Assembly (NCBI RefSeq): GCF_000204195.1
Contig: NZ_AFBG01000022.1
Span: 248,001-312,000 of the forward strand
DNA length: 64,000 bases
Source: Acidovorax radicis N35
GTDB lineage: Bacteria > Pseudomonadota > Gammaproteobacteria > Burkholderiales > Burkholderiaceae_C
Reading direction: 5' to 3'
Below the pieces are notes generated by a model. That model had not been told where the DNA came from, searched no databases, and worked only from the letters and a program-made list of their open reading frames with translations. The first letter of the stretch is position 1. The number at the start of each line of letters is the position of its first letter. Shown in pieces: positions 19,886 through 29,119 of the stretch. The translations under genes and the position numbers were made by a program.

Positions 19886-20551
19886 CTACTTTGCCGGCTT
19901 GCCTTTGCCCCCAGCGTCCGGCTTGGCCTTCTTGCTGCCCAGGCGCGACTCCTTGCCTTCGATGAGGCGCTGGATGTTCTGCTTGTGGCGCCAGGCCAGC
20001 AGCATGCCCATCACGATTATGGAGGCCGCAATCGTGCCCTCGGCATACCACACCACCCCATCCACCAACAGGTAATACACCGGCGCGAAGGCGGCAGCCA
20101 CCAGCGAAGCGAGGGACGAATACCGGAAGAAAAACGCGATGATGAGCCAGGTGGCAGCCGTGGCAAGTCCCAGCCAGACGCTGATGCCCAGCAGCACGCC
20201 CAGCGCGGTAGCCACGCCCTTACCCCCCTCGAAACGGAAGAATACGGGCCACAGGTGACCCAGAAATGCCGCCAGCCCCACCATCGCCACGGTGCCGTCT
20301 TCCAGCCCATAAGGGTGGCCAAACCACATCACCAGCGCAACGGGCAGCCAGCCCTTCACGGCATCCAGCAGCAACGTCACGATGGCCGCAGCCTTGGATC
20401 CCGAGCGCAACACATTGGTGGCGCCGGGGTTCTTGCTGCCGTAGGTGCGCGGATCGCTCAGGCCCATCACACGCGTCACGATGACGGCGAATGACAGCGA
20501 GCCCAGTAAATAGGCTGCCACGGCGGCAAGGATGGGGTACACGGCGGTCAA
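19886..20551 (-). CDS. plsY: Glycerol-3-phosphate acyltransferase PlsY
   Basis: The 221-residue integral membrane enzyme transfers acyl from acyl-phosphate to glycerol 3-phosphate, the first step of phospholipid synthesis with PlsX. Five to six membrane segments are visible, with the conserved cytoplasmic motifs GSKNPGATNVLR, LGHLWPVFFRFEGGKGVAT and WRHKQNIQRLIEGKE. The C-terminus carries an extra Lys/Gly-rich tail of about 20 residues. It is transcribed in the same direction as ybaK, 47 bp downstream of it. Confidence 0.95.
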   Translation of the reverse strand: MTAVYPILAAVAAYLLGSLSFAVIVTRVMGLSDPRTYGSKNPGATNVLRSGSKAAAIVTLLLDAVKGWLPVALVMWFGHPYGLEDGTVAMVGLAAFLGHLWPVFFRFEGGKGVATALGVLLGISVWLGLATAATWLIIAFFFRYSSLASLVAAAFAPVYYLLVDGVVWYAEGTIAASIIVMGMLLAWRHKQNIQRLIEGKESRLGSKKAKPDAGGKGKPAK

Positions 20552-20598
20552 AGCAACTCCTCAATATCAGGGGACGGCGGACGGTCTGCCGTGACGGC

Positions 20599-21090
20599 CT
20601 ATTCTGCCAGCGCGCAGTGCACAGGTTTGGCACCCAGCAACTGCACACATACCTGCGGATCGATTTGCACCAAAAATCCCCGCCGGCCGCCGTTGATGGC
20701 AATCTGCGGCAGCGCGAGGATGGACTCTTCGATGTATACCGGCATCGCGCGCCGTGTGCCAAACGGCGATGTGCCACCCACCAGATAGCCGCTGTGGCGG
20801 TTGGCCACCTCGGGGGCGCAAGGCTCTACCGACTTGGCGCCAATCTGTCGAGCGAGATTCTTGGTAGAGACTTTGCGGTTGCCATGCATCAGCACCAGCA
20901 AGGGCTTGGCATCTTGGTCCTGCATGACCAGGGTCTTGACGACGGTGAAGGGGTCGAGGCCCAGCACCTCGGCGCTGTGCAGAGCACCACCATGCTCCAG
21001 GTATTCGTAGGGGTGCTCGGTGAACGCCACCTTGTTCGCCTTGAGCAACTGGGTGGCTTGGGTCTCGGAGACGTGTTCTTTCTTGGCCAT
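20599..21090 (-). CDS. ybaK: Cys-tRNA(Pro)/Cys-tRNA(Cys) deacylase
   Basis: The 163-residue protein matches the YbaK/EbsC family, which hydrolyses cysteine wrongly loaded on tRNA-Pro in trans. The sequence ALHSAEVLGLDPFTVVKTLV contains the usual substrate-binding helix, VSTKNLARQIGAKSVE carries the conserved catalytic Lys-type segment and YLVGGTSPFGTRRAMPVYIE the GXXPFG signature. The start at 21090 gives the normal N-terminus. It lies upstream of plsY on the same strand. Confidence 0.9.
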   Translation of the reverse strand: MAKKEHVSETQATQLLKANKVAFTEHPYEYLEHGGALHSAEVLGLDPFTVVKTLVMQDQDAKPLLVLMHGNRKVSTKNLARQIGAKSVEPCAPEVANRHSGYLVGGTSPFGTRRAMPVYIEESILALPQIAINGGRRGFLVQIDPQVCVQLLGAKPVHCALAE

Positions 21091-21159
21091 GGTGCGATCC
21101 GGATAGGGGGTGAATGGTATCCACTCGCGAGACCCGATCGCCTAGGAGGCCGACCAGAA

Positions 21160-22119
21160 TCACGGATGTTTGGTGACCCGCCCCACGGTGGTCTTGCGCC
21201 GCCCTACCTTGCGCTTGCCATACTGTTCGATAGCAGTCACCAGCGCCTGTGTGAACTGCTGCACCAGCGCCGACGGCGCCCGCCCCTCCACGGCCAGCAC
21301 CTGCAGGCGCCGCTGCTGCAACTGCGCCTCGTCAAACGGCCGGGCCGCCAGCAGGCCCGCCTCCACCCAGCGCGCCGCCGTGAGGTAGCTGGCCAGCGCC
21401 ACATCCTGCCCATCCAGAAGCGGCAGCAGTGCGGAGGAAAAATTGCTTTCCACCGCCGGTACGTAACGCAGCCCCTGCACCGCACAGCTCAGGTCAAACA
21501 ATTGCCTGCCCGTGATGCCAGTAGCGCCCAGGAGCAGCGGGTAGCGCACCACATCGGCCACACTCACACTGCGTTGGCGGGCCAGCGGGTGCTGCGCGGG
21601 CATGATGGCGTAGATGGGAGCAATGGCCGAGTGCAGCACCTGCAAGCCCTTTTCGGGCGCCACGCTGTACTTCAGCGCCAGATCGACGTCTCCGCGCTGC
21701 ACCAGGGCCGACACTTCCTGCGGCACGTCCACCAGCAACTGCAGCTGCACCTGGGGGTGCATCTGCCGAAACGTGCTCATCACCAGCGGCATGAAGCTCG
21801 CTGCAAACCCTTCGGTGCAGGCCACCCGCACGCGCAAGGCCTCCTGGGCCAACAGCCCTTGCAATTGCTCCACCAGCTCCGTGGCCTGCGCGTCGTGTGC
21901 CGTGGCATGGGCGAGCAGCCGGGTGCCCGCTTCGGTCAGCGCCATACCACGGGCTTGCCGCTCGAACAGCACCACGCCCAGGCTGTCTTCCAGCTTCCCA
22001 AGCTGGCGGCTCACAGCCGATGCGGCCACGTGCAGGCGCTGCGCCGCCTGGTTGACGGAGCCGGTGCGCGCCACCTCCAGGAAGTAGCGCAAGGGCAGGC
22101 TGAGCAGGGAAACGGGCAT
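21160..22119 (-). CDS. LysR family transcriptional regulator
   Basis: The 319-residue product has a winged helix-turn-helix at residues 5-65 (LRYFLEVARTGSVNQAAQRLHVAASAVSRQLGKLE) and a periplasmic-binding-like effector domain from about residue 90. LysR proteins usually regulate a divergent neighbour. Here the divergent genes at 22295 and 23313 encode a Bug-type binding protein and an M20 peptidase, so these are its probable targets and a carboxylate or peptide-like compound its probable inducer. The gap between the divergent starts is 175 bp. Confidence 0.88.
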   Translation of the reverse strand: MPVSLLSLPLRYFLEVARTGSVNQAAQRLHVAASAVSRQLGKLEDSLGVVLFERQARGMALTEAGTRLLAHATAHDAQATELVEQLQGLLAQEALRVRVACTEGFAASFMPLVMSTFRQMHPQVQLQLLVDVPQEVSALVQRGDVDLALKYSVAPEKGLQVLHSAIAPIYAIMPAQHPLARQRSVSVADVVRYPLLLGATGITGRQLFDLSCAVQGLRYVPAVESNFSSALLPLLDGQDVALASYLTAARWVEAGLLAARPFDEAQLQQRRLQVLAVEGRAPSALVQQFTQALVTAIEQYGKRKVGRRKTTVGRVTKHP

Positions 22120-22294
22120 GGTGCACCTTGAACAAAAAGGCAACGGTCAGTTGCCAAATCTCTATCCAAAGCAATGGTAAACCGGCTCCCATCTTGCAGG
22201 GTTTAAGGCTCCAATTCACCCATGGCAGCGCGTGCCAGCGGTCGCCTTTGCGCCGGAGCCGCCACCACCCCACGCCTCAACCTCTGGAGCCTGC

Positions 22295-23293
22295 ATGAAA
22301 AGCCTTGTCCGAGTCTCTTTGCTGTCTGCCGTCCTGGCCACCTTCGCCGGCGCCAGCACTCCCATCCTTGCCCAGACGGCTGCGCCCGCCGAGGCGTGGC
22401 CCGAGCGCGCGGTGCGCCTGGTGGTGCCCTTCCCACCCGGCGGCGGCACCGACGCCGTCGCCCGTGCGCTGGGCCAGAAGCTGTCCACCCGACTGGGCAA
22501 GCCCGTGGTCATCGACAACAAGCCCGGCGCCTCCACCATCATCGGCACGGACATCGTGGTGAAGGCCGAACCCGACGGCTACACCCTGCTGGTGTCCGGC
22601 TCGACCAGTTACACCGTCAACGCCGCGCTGCGCCCCAAACTGCCCTACGACCCGCTGAAAGACCTGGCCCCCGTGGCCATCATCGCGCGTGCGCCGCTGG
22701 TGGTGGTGGTCAGTGCCGCCTCGCCCCACAAGGACCTGGCCTCGCTGCTGGCTGCGGCCAAGGCTGCACCCAAAACCGTCAACTACGCCACGTTCGGCTC
22801 GGGCTCGGCCCCGCACCTGGTGGGCGCGCTGCTGGAGCAGGCCGCGGGCGTGCGCCTGCAGGACGTGCCCTACCGGGGCAGCGCACAGGCGATGATGGGG
22901 CTGATCGGCGGGGAGATCCAGATGGCCATCGACACCGTGGCCAGCGCCGCACCCCATGTGCGTTCGGGCAAGCTGCGCGCACTGGCCATCGCGGGCAACG
23001 AGCGCGCCCGCGCCCTGCCGTCGATTCCCACTGTGCGGGAGCTGAAGCTGCCGGACGCAGCCTTTGACGGCTGGTACGCCGTGGCAGCCCCTGCGCGCAC
23101 GCCCGCGCCCATCGTGGACAAACTGATGAAGGAAGTAGAGGCCGCCATGCGCGATGTCCAGCTGCAGGACCAGATTCGAGCCCAGGGCATGGAGCCCGTG
23201 TTTGTGGGCCCCAAGGCCATGCACGCCGCCATGGACAACGAGATCGGCCGCTACCGCGCGCTGGCCCACCGCGCACAGATCGTGGCGGAGTGA
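22295..23293 (+). CDS. Bug family (tripartite tricarboxylate transporter) substrate-binding protein
   Basis: The 332-residue periplasmic protein has a signal peptide (residues 1-27, cleaved after LAQ) and the Bug/TctC signatures VRLVVPFPPGGGTDAVARALGQKLS, KPGASTIIGTD, DVPYRGSAQAMMGLIGGEIQM and APARTPAPIVDKL. Such proteins bind carboxylates, amino acids or aromatic acids; the large family in Comamonadaceae mostly lacks dedicated membrane partners, and none is encoded here. It is followed after 19 bp by an M20 peptidase and is divergent from a LysR gene, so a small catabolic unit is likely. Confidence 0.88.
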   Translation: MKSLVRVSLLSAVLATFAGASTPILAQTAAPAEAWPERAVRLVVPFPPGGGTDAVARALGQKLSTRLGKPVVIDNKPGASTIIGTDIVVKAEPDGYTLLVSGSTSYTVNAALRPKLPYDPLKDLAPVAIIARAPLVVVVSAASPHKDLASLLAAAKAAPKTVNYATFGSGSAPHLVGALLEQAAGVRLQDVPYRGSAQAMMGLIGGEIQMAIDTVASAAPHVRSGKLRALAIAGNERARALPSIPTVRELKLPDAAFDGWYAVAAPARTPAPIVDKLMKEVEAAMRDVQLQDQIRAQGMEPVFVGPKAMHAAMDNEIGRYRALAHRAQIVAE

Positions 23294-23312
23294 ACCCCGC
23301 AAGGAGCCCATG

Positions 23313-24734
23313 ATGAACCGAGAACAACTGATCCAGAACGTCCACCGCTACTTCGACGATGGCCGCTTTGCCAGCGACCTGCGTCGCCGCGTGGCCTGGC
23401 GCACCGAAAGCGATACAGGACAGGTCCCCCCCACGCTGCGCGCCTACCTGACCGATGAAATCGTGCCTTGGCTGGAGCCACTGGGTTTCGACTGCCAGGT
23501 GCTCCAAAACACCGACCCCAAAGGAGGCCCGCTGCTGCTGGCACGCCGGGTGGAAGACCCCGCCTTGCCCACCGTGATGACCTATGGCCATGGCGATGTG
23601 GTCAACGGCCAGGACAGCGCCTGGCGCGAAGACCTGTCGCCCTGGGAGCTGACCATCGAAGGCGAACGCTGGTATGGCCGTGGCACCGCCGACAACAAGG
23701 GCCAGCACACCGTCAGCCTTGCGGCGCTGGCACACACGCTGGAGGCCCGCCAGGGCCGCCTGGGCTACAACGTCACGCTGCTCATGGAGATGGGCGAAGA
23801 GGCCGGCTCTCCCGGCCTGGGCGCCTTCTGCGAACAGCACCGCGAGGCCCTGAAGGCCGATCTGTTTGTGGCCAGCGACGGCCCCCGTGTGAGCGCGGCG
23901 CGCCCCACCCTCTTCCTGGGCTCGCGCGGCGCCATCAATTTCTCGCTCACGGTACGCAGCCGCGACAAGGCCTACCACTCGGGCAACTGGGGCGGCGTGC
24001 TCGCCAACCCTGCCACCGTGCTCACACACGCCCTGGCCACCCTGGTCGATGCCAAGGGCCGCATTCTGGTCAAGGGATTGCTGCCACCTTCCGTGCCCAA
24101 CAAGCTGCGCACAGCCCTGGAAGACGTGGCCATTGGCACCGGTGCCGATGACCCTGCGCTCACCCCCGGCTGGGGCGAACCCGGCCTCACGCCTGCGGAG
24201 CAGCTGGTGGGCTGGAACACGCTGGAAGTGCTGGCACTGGGCTCGGGCAATGCGCAGCGGCCGGTCAATGCCATTCCCTCCCAGGCGGCGGCACATTGCC
24301 AATTGCGCTTCGTGGTGGGCACCAATTGGAAGAACGTGAAAACCACGCTGCGCGAGCACCTGGACACGCACGGTTTCAGTCAGGTGGAGATCTCCATCGG
24401 CATGGAGTGCGGTGCCACTCGGCTGGACCTGCACAACCCGTGGGTGGACTGGACCCTGGCGTCCCTGCAAGCCAGCGCGGGCCAGCCAGCCACACTGTTG
24501 CCCAACCTGGCGGGCTCCCTGCCGAACGACATCTTTGCAGACCAGCTCGGCCTGCCCACACTGTGGGTGCCGCACTCGTACCCGGCCTGCGCGCAGCATG
24601 CGCCCAACGAACATTTGCTGGCCTCCGTGGCGCGCGAAGGCCTGGCCGTGATGGCCGGGCTGTTCTGGGACCTGGGTGAAACCAACGGCGTGCCGTGGAA
24701 GGAAGGCGCGCTGAGCACGACCACCAGCGCCTGA
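23313..24734 (+). CDS. M20 family metallopeptidase
   Basis: The 473-residue cytoplasmic hydrolase has the di-zinc ligands of the M20/ArgE/DapE family: YGHGDVV near residue 93, GRGTADNKGQH near residue 125 and EMGEEAGSPG near residue 160, with a dimerisation domain and a C-terminal SYPACAQHAPNEH segment giving the last His. An AAGGAG site at 23301-23306 favours the second of two tandem ATGs, at 23313. Substrates of this family are small peptides or N-acyl/carbamoyl amino acids. Its position behind a Bug protein suggests it processes the imported compound. Confidence 0.87.
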   Translation: MNREQLIQNVHRYFDDGRFASDLRRRVAWRTESDTGQVPPTLRAYLTDEIVPWLEPLGFDCQVLQNTDPKGGPLLLARRVEDPALPTVMTYGHGDVVNGQDSAWREDLSPWELTIEGERWYGRGTADNKGQHTVSLAALAHTLEARQGRLGYNVTLLMEMGEEAGSPGLGAFCEQHREALKADLFVASDGPRVSAARPTLFLGSRGAINFSLTVRSRDKAYHSGNWGGVLANPATVLTHALATLVDAKGRILVKGLLPPSVPNKLRTALEDVAIGTGADDPALTPGWGEPGLTPAEQLVGWNTLEVLALGSGNAQRPVNAIPSQAAAHCQLRFVVGTNWKNVKTTLREHLDTHGFSQVEISIGMECGATRLDLHNPWVDWTLASLQASAGQPATLLPNLAGSLPNDIFADQLGLPTLWVPHSYPACAQHAPNEHLLASVAREGLAVMAGLFWDLGETNGVPWKEGALSTTTSA

Positions 24735-24739
24735 AAATG

Positions 24740-24832
24740 ACGCGGCCCGGCCAGTGCCCCCGCGCAAGGGCCGCCCCGCCGCGCTGGGGGCGTCCCCCCG
24801 GGGGGATGGCGCGAAGCGACTCAGGGGGGCTT
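24740..24832. repeat. GC-rich intergenic repeat, inverted second copy
   Basis: Read on the minus strand it begins CCCCCCTGAGTCGCTTCGCGCC and has CCCCCCGGGGGG hairpin arms and ACGCC, matching the copy at 17985-18100. It fills the gap between two convergent genes. Confidence 0.6.
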
Positions 24833-25893
24833 CACAATGCCGGGTCGCGCAGCTCCCAGCGGATGGCATCGATCGCCTGCAGCACCTCTGGCGACAGCGT
24901 GGTGCCCCATGCGGCCAGGTCTTCATCGAGCTGCGCCACCGACGTCACACCGATGATGGTGCTGGCAACCTGCCACTTGGTGTAGCAGAACGCCAGTGCC
25001 ATCTGCGTGGGCGTCATGCCGTTGGCGCGGGCCAGGGCGTTGTAGCGGCGCGAGGCCGTGAGCGCCTCGGGCCGACCCCAGCGCTGCTTGCGCACGGATT
25101 CATACGTGGAAATGCGTGCGCCCTGGGGAGCGGAAGGGCCGGTGATGCCACTTTCGTCGTACTTGCCCGTCAGCAGGCCAAAGCCCAGCGGCGAGTAGGC
25201 CAGCAGCGACACGTCCAGCCGGTGGCAGGTTTCATCCAGGCCGTTTTCCCACGTGCGGTTGATCAGGCAATACGGGTTCTGCACGGTGGCCACGCGGGGC
25301 AAGCCATGCTGCTCGGCCAGGCGCACAAATTCGTGCACGCCGTAGGGCGTCTCGTTCGACAGGCCGATGTACCGCACCTTGCCCGCCTTCACCAGCCCGG
25401 CCAGCGCTTCCAGCTGCTCGTGGATCGGGGTGGTGGAGGTTTCCTTGGAAGGGTCGTAATACAGATTGCCGAAAGCGGGCACATGGCGCTCAGGCCAGTG
25501 GATCTGATAGAGATCGATCACGTCGGTCTGCAGGCGGCGCAGGCTGCCTTCGCAAGAGGCGACGATGTCCTTGGCCGACATGCCCTTGTTCTCACGCACC
25601 CAGGGCATGCCGCGCGAGGGGCCTGCCACCTTCGTGGCCACCACAAGCTTCTGGCGGGCGCCGGGGTTCTTGGCAAACCAATTGCCGATGATGGTTTCCG
25701 TGGCGCCAAAGGTTTCTGCCTTGGCGGGCACCGAATACATCTCGGCGGTGTCGATGAAGTTCACGCCCCGCTCCAGCGAACGGCTCAGGATGGCATGCGA
25801 ATCGGCTTCATTGACCTGTTCACCAAACGTCATGGTGCCCAGGCAGATGGGGGTGACAAGCAGGTCACTCTGACCCAAGGGGACTTTGTTCAT
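24832..25893 (-). CDS. Aldo/keto reductase
   Basis: The 353-residue NADPH-dependent oxidoreductase has the AKR tetrad in order: Asp/Tyr in FIDTAEMYS, Lys in KLVVATKVAG and His in YQIHWPERH, plus the GLSNETPYG and cofactor TSVAQLDEDL segments. It resembles the Tas-type group of E. coli in length and in the LGQSDLLVTPICLGTMTFGEQ start. The physiological substrate is unknown. The ATG complementary to 25891-25893 starts the conserved region; longer in-frame readings upstream are not supported. Confidence 0.9.
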   Translation of the reverse strand: MNKVPLGQSDLLVTPICLGTMTFGEQVNEADSHAILSRSLERGVNFIDTAEMYSVPAKAETFGATETIIGNWFAKNPGARQKLVVATKVAGPSRGMPWVRENKGMSAKDIVASCEGSLRRLQTDVIDLYQIHWPERHVPAFGNLYYDPSKETSTTPIHEQLEALAGLVKAGKVRYIGLSNETPYGVHEFVRLAEQHGLPRVATVQNPYCLINRTWENGLDETCHRLDVSLLAYSPLGFGLLTGKYDESGITGPSAPQGARISTYESVRKQRWGRPEALTASRRYNALARANGMTPTQMALAFCYTKWQVASTIIGVTSVAQLDEDLAAWGTTLSPEVLQAIDAIRWELRDPAL

Positions 25894-26230
25894 GCGGTAG
25901 AAGCTCCAGAAGACGAAAAAAGCGGAAAAAATGGACCACACACCCTGCAGCCGCATGAAGAGAAGACACGCAGCGCAGGCAGCTGCAGCCAGTGCGGCAA
26001 CAAGCCCGGACGGCGATGGTACAAGCGAACGCCAAAGCTTGCCCGAGGCCCGCCAAGTGGCCCCGACAGCGCAGCCGCCTAGGCGACAGCACTCGCTGCG
26101 CGGCCCGCACCACCGACGTAACATTGGCGCCACCGCGCCGGGCACCCACCGGGCTTTGCAAAAATGCCGCCCTGCGGCGAACTGGCGGTCCCCTGCCTTG
26201 TACCCACCCGTCCCTCCGCACCACCGCCGC
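25894..26230. other. Intergenic region, 337 bp, between divergent genes
   Basis: No gene, repeat or clear operator is seen. It must contain the promoters of the aldo/keto reductase (minus) and the alpha/beta hydrolase (plus). Confidence 0.5.
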
Positions 26231-27139
26231 ATGTACGAACCCCTCCAACCCTCCCGCAGCAGCACGCTGGCGCTGCGCCACCTGAATTACCACATGCGCC
26301 ACTGGGGCCCCGAGCAGAGCGACCTGCCCACGCTGGTGCTGCTGCATGGCTGGATGGACGTCAGCGCCTCCTACCAATTCACGGTGGACGCACTGCGGCA
26401 GCAGCGGCGCATCATCGCGCCGGACTGGCGCGGCTTCGGGCTCACGTCCAGCGCGCAGGCCGACCATTACTTCTTTGCCGACTACCTGGCCGACCTGGAC
26501 CTGCTGCTGGACCACTACGCCCCCGGTCAGGCCATCGACCTGGTGGGACACAGCATGGGCGGCAACGTGGCCATGATGTATGCCGGGGTGCGACCCGAGC
26601 GCGTGCGCAAGCTGGTCAACCTGGAAGGCTTTGGCCTGCCCGCCACGCGGGCCGCGCAGGCGCCCACGCGTTATGCGCAGTGGATTGACGAGATCAAGCA
26701 GCTGCACCAGGGCAGCAAGGATCTGAAGACCTACGACAGCGCCGACGGCGTGGCACGCCGCCTCATGAAGACCAATCCCCGCTTGTCCGAGGACAAGGCC
26801 CAATGGCTGGCCCAGCACTGGGCGCGGCCCAACGCGCAAGGCCTGTGGGAGATCCTGGGCGACCCAGCCCACAAGATCACGAGCGCACAGCTGTTTCGGG
26901 TGGACGAAGCCCTGGCCCTTTACGAACGCATTTCAGCCCCCGTGCTGGCCGTAGAAGCCAGCGGCGACAGCCTGGGCCAATGGTGGAGCGGCCGGTACAC
27001 CCTGGACGAATACCACCAGCGCCTGACCCACGTGCGCACCTGCCGCACCGCTGTCGTGGCAGACGCGGGCCACATGCTGCACCACGACCAGCCCGAGCAG
27101 GTGGCGCAGCTCATGGAACAGTTCCTGAACGAAGCGTGA
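26231..27139 (+). CDS. Alpha/beta fold hydrolase
   Basis: The 302-residue protein has the alpha/beta hydrolase core: oxyanion-hole LLHGWMD near residue 38, nucleophile elbow VGHSMGG near residue 104 with the catalytic Ser, and the closing His in DAGHMLHHD near residue 280. The acid is likely the Asp or Glu in the VEASGDS strand. It is not related in an obvious way to its neighbours and its substrate cannot be told. The start at 26231 gives a normal cytoplasmic N-terminus. Confidence 0.85.
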   Translation: MYEPLQPSRSSTLALRHLNYHMRHWGPEQSDLPTLVLLHGWMDVSASYQFTVDALRQQRRIIAPDWRGFGLTSSAQADHYFFADYLADLDLLLDHYAPGQAIDLVGHSMGGNVAMMYAGVRPERVRKLVNLEGFGLPATRAAQAPTRYAQWIDEIKQLHQGSKDLKTYDSADGVARRLMKTNPRLSEDKAQWLAQHWARPNAQGLWEILGDPAHKITSAQLFRVDEALALYERISAPVLAVEASGDSLGQWWSGRYTLDEYHQRLTHVRTCRTAVVADAGHMLHHDQPEQVAQLMEQFLNEA

Positions 27140-27144
27140 ACCAG

Positions 27145-27207
27145 ATTTGAATAAAAATGGCCGCCAGCGCTTATCCATCAAGCGTTGGCAGCTATCAAAT
27201 TTGAATA
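27145..27207. repeat. Dispersed AGCGCT dyad repeat, copy G
   Basis: ATTTGAATAAAAATGGCCGCC-AGCGCTTATCCATCAAGCGTT-GGCAGCTATCAAATTTGAAT (read across 27145-27207) is a full-length copy with inverted ATTTGAAT-like ends, six bases after the hydrolase stop. Confidence 0.8.
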
Positions 27208-27340
27208 ATCACATCCGCAGCGTCCCCAATGAGCAGAGCCTCGTGCGCACCGTCGGCCCTGCCAGGGGACATTGATAGGGCTCTGGCCCATCCCATGAGA
27301 AAATCGCGGGTTATTCCACAGAACACCCAGGACAAGAATC

Positions 27341-28445
27341 ATGGACGCAGAACGTATCAACCTCATTGGCAACACCCTTTCCGACCTGACCGTGCGAACG
27401 CAAGAGTTACGGAGGTATCTTTGACTTCGATGCCAAATTTGAACGCCTGCGTACGGTAAACGCATCGCTGGAAGACCCTTCGGTCTGGAACGATCCGAAG
27501 AAGGCCCAGGAGCTGGGTAAGGAAAAGAAGGCGCTGGACGGCGTGGTGCTCACGCTGGACAAGCTCACACGCGAGCTGGCCGACAACACCGAGCTCTATG
27601 ACATGAGCAAGGAAGAAGGCGACGAAAGTGGCCTGATGACCATCGAGGCCGAAACCGCCAAGCTCAAGCCCGAGATCGAGCAGCTGGAGTTCCGCCGCAT
27701 GTTCCGCATGGAGGCCGACCCGCTCAACTGCTTTGTGGACATCCAGGCTGGCGCGGGTGGCACCGAGGCCTGCGACTGGGCGAGCATGCTGCTGCGCCAG
27801 TACCTCAAGTACGCCGAACGCAAGGGCTTCAAGACCACGGTCGAGGAAGAAACCCCGGGCGACGTGGCCGGTATCAAGAGCGCCACGATCAAGGTGGAGG
27901 GCGAATACGCCTACGGCCTGCTGCGCACTGAAACCGGCGTGCACCGCCTGGTGCGCAAATCACCATTCGACTCGTCGGGCGGTCGCCACACCAGCTTTGC
28001 CAGCCTGTTCGTGTACCCCGAGATTGATGACTCGATCCAGATCGACATCAACCCGGCCGATGTGCGCACCGACACCTACCGCGCATCCGGCGCTGGTGGC
28101 CAGCACATCAACAAGACCGACTCGGCCGTGCGCCTGACGCACATGCCCACCGGCATCGTGGTGCAGTGCCAGGACGGCCGCAGCCAGCACGGCAACCGCG
28201 ACATCGCCTGGCAGCGCCTGCGCTCGCGCCTGTACGACCACGAGATGCGCAAGCGCCAGGAAGAGCAGCAAAAGCTCGAAGACACCAAGACCGATGTGGG
28301 CTGGGGCCACCAGATCCGCAGCTACGTGCTGGACAACAGCCGCATCAAGGACCTGCGCACCAACGTCGAAATCTCAGCCACGCAGAAGGTGCTGGATGGC
28401 GACCTGGACGCGTTCATCGAAGCCAGCCTGAAGCAGGGCGTGTGA
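27341..28445 (+). CDS. prfB: Peptide chain release factor 2, with programmed +1 frameshift
   Basis: RF2 releases finished proteins at UGA and UAA. The first 27 codons (27341-27421) end at an in-frame TGA (27422-27424); reading continues in the +1 frame from GAC at 27423 to 28445, giving 367 residues. The shift site is the classical CTT-TGA-C, preceded by an internal ribosome-binding-like CGGAGG three bases before TATCTT, so the protein autoregulates its own synthesis: scarce RF2 favours the shift. The GGQ loop is [16 protein letters not shown] and the SPF recognition motif is KSPFDSSGG. The next gene starts inside the TGA stop. Confidence 0.97.
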
Positions 28446-29119
28446 TGCACGTCGAGGCCATCATCTTCGACATGGACGGCACCATGATCGACTCCATGCC
28501 CTGGCACGCCCAGGCATGGGTCGAGTTCACGCGCCGTCGCGGCATGGACATCGACGTGCCTGACCTCATGGCCCGCACCACGGGCCGCAATGGCACCGAA
28601 TGCATCCGCGAACTGCTGGGCCGCGAGGTATCGCAGGATGAGGCCGACGCGCTCACGCGCGAGAAGGAAGACATCTACCGCGAACTGTTCGGCTCCCGCT
28701 TCACCGAGGTGGCGGGCTTTCGCCATTTTGCGGCGCGCGTGACTGAACGCGGGCTGAAGGTGGCTGTGGGTACAGCCGGCGACATCCACAATGTCGAGTT
28801 CGCGATGTCGCGCCTGGGCATGGAGCCCGCACCGCTGGCCATCGTGCGCGGCGACGAAGGCCTGCCCGGAAAGCCCCAGCCCGCGATCTTTCTGGAGGCC
28901 GCGCGCCGTATCGCGGTAGCGCCAGAGCATTGCATCGTTTTTGAAGACGCCCCCTTTGGCATCGAGGCCGCCCGCCGGGCCGGCATGCGCGCCGTGGCCA
29001 TCTGCAGCACGCACAGTGCAGATGAGCTGGCGGGCCCGCACGTGCTGACCGCCGTGCGCGACTACACCGAACTCATGAACACCGACTTTCTGGAGAGCAT
29101 CCATGTTGCAACTGCATAG
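28445..29119 (+). CDS. HAD-superfamily phosphatase (beta-phosphoglucomutase-like)
   Basis: The 224-residue protein has the HAD motifs: DMDGTM at residues 9-14 (nucleophile and acid Asp), VGTAGD (motif II), GKPQP with the Lys of motif III and FEDAPFGIEAARRAGM (motif IV). The cap domain lies between motifs I and II, as in beta-phosphoglucomutase and phosphoglycolate-type members. The substrate is not known. Its ATG overlaps the TGA of prfB (TGATG) and its end overlaps the pepN start by 17 bp, so the three genes are probably translated from one message. Confidence 0.88.
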   Translation: MHVEAIIFDMDGTMIDSMPWHAQAWVEFTRRRGMDIDVPDLMARTTGRNGTECIRELLGREVSQDEADALTREKEDIYRELFGSRFTEVAGFRHFAARVTERGLKVAVGTAGDIHNVEFAMSRLGMEPAPLAIVRGDEGLPGKPQPAIFLEAARRIAVAPEHCIVFEDAPFGIEAARRAGMRAVAICSTHSADELAGPHVLTAVRDYTELMNTDFLESIHVATA

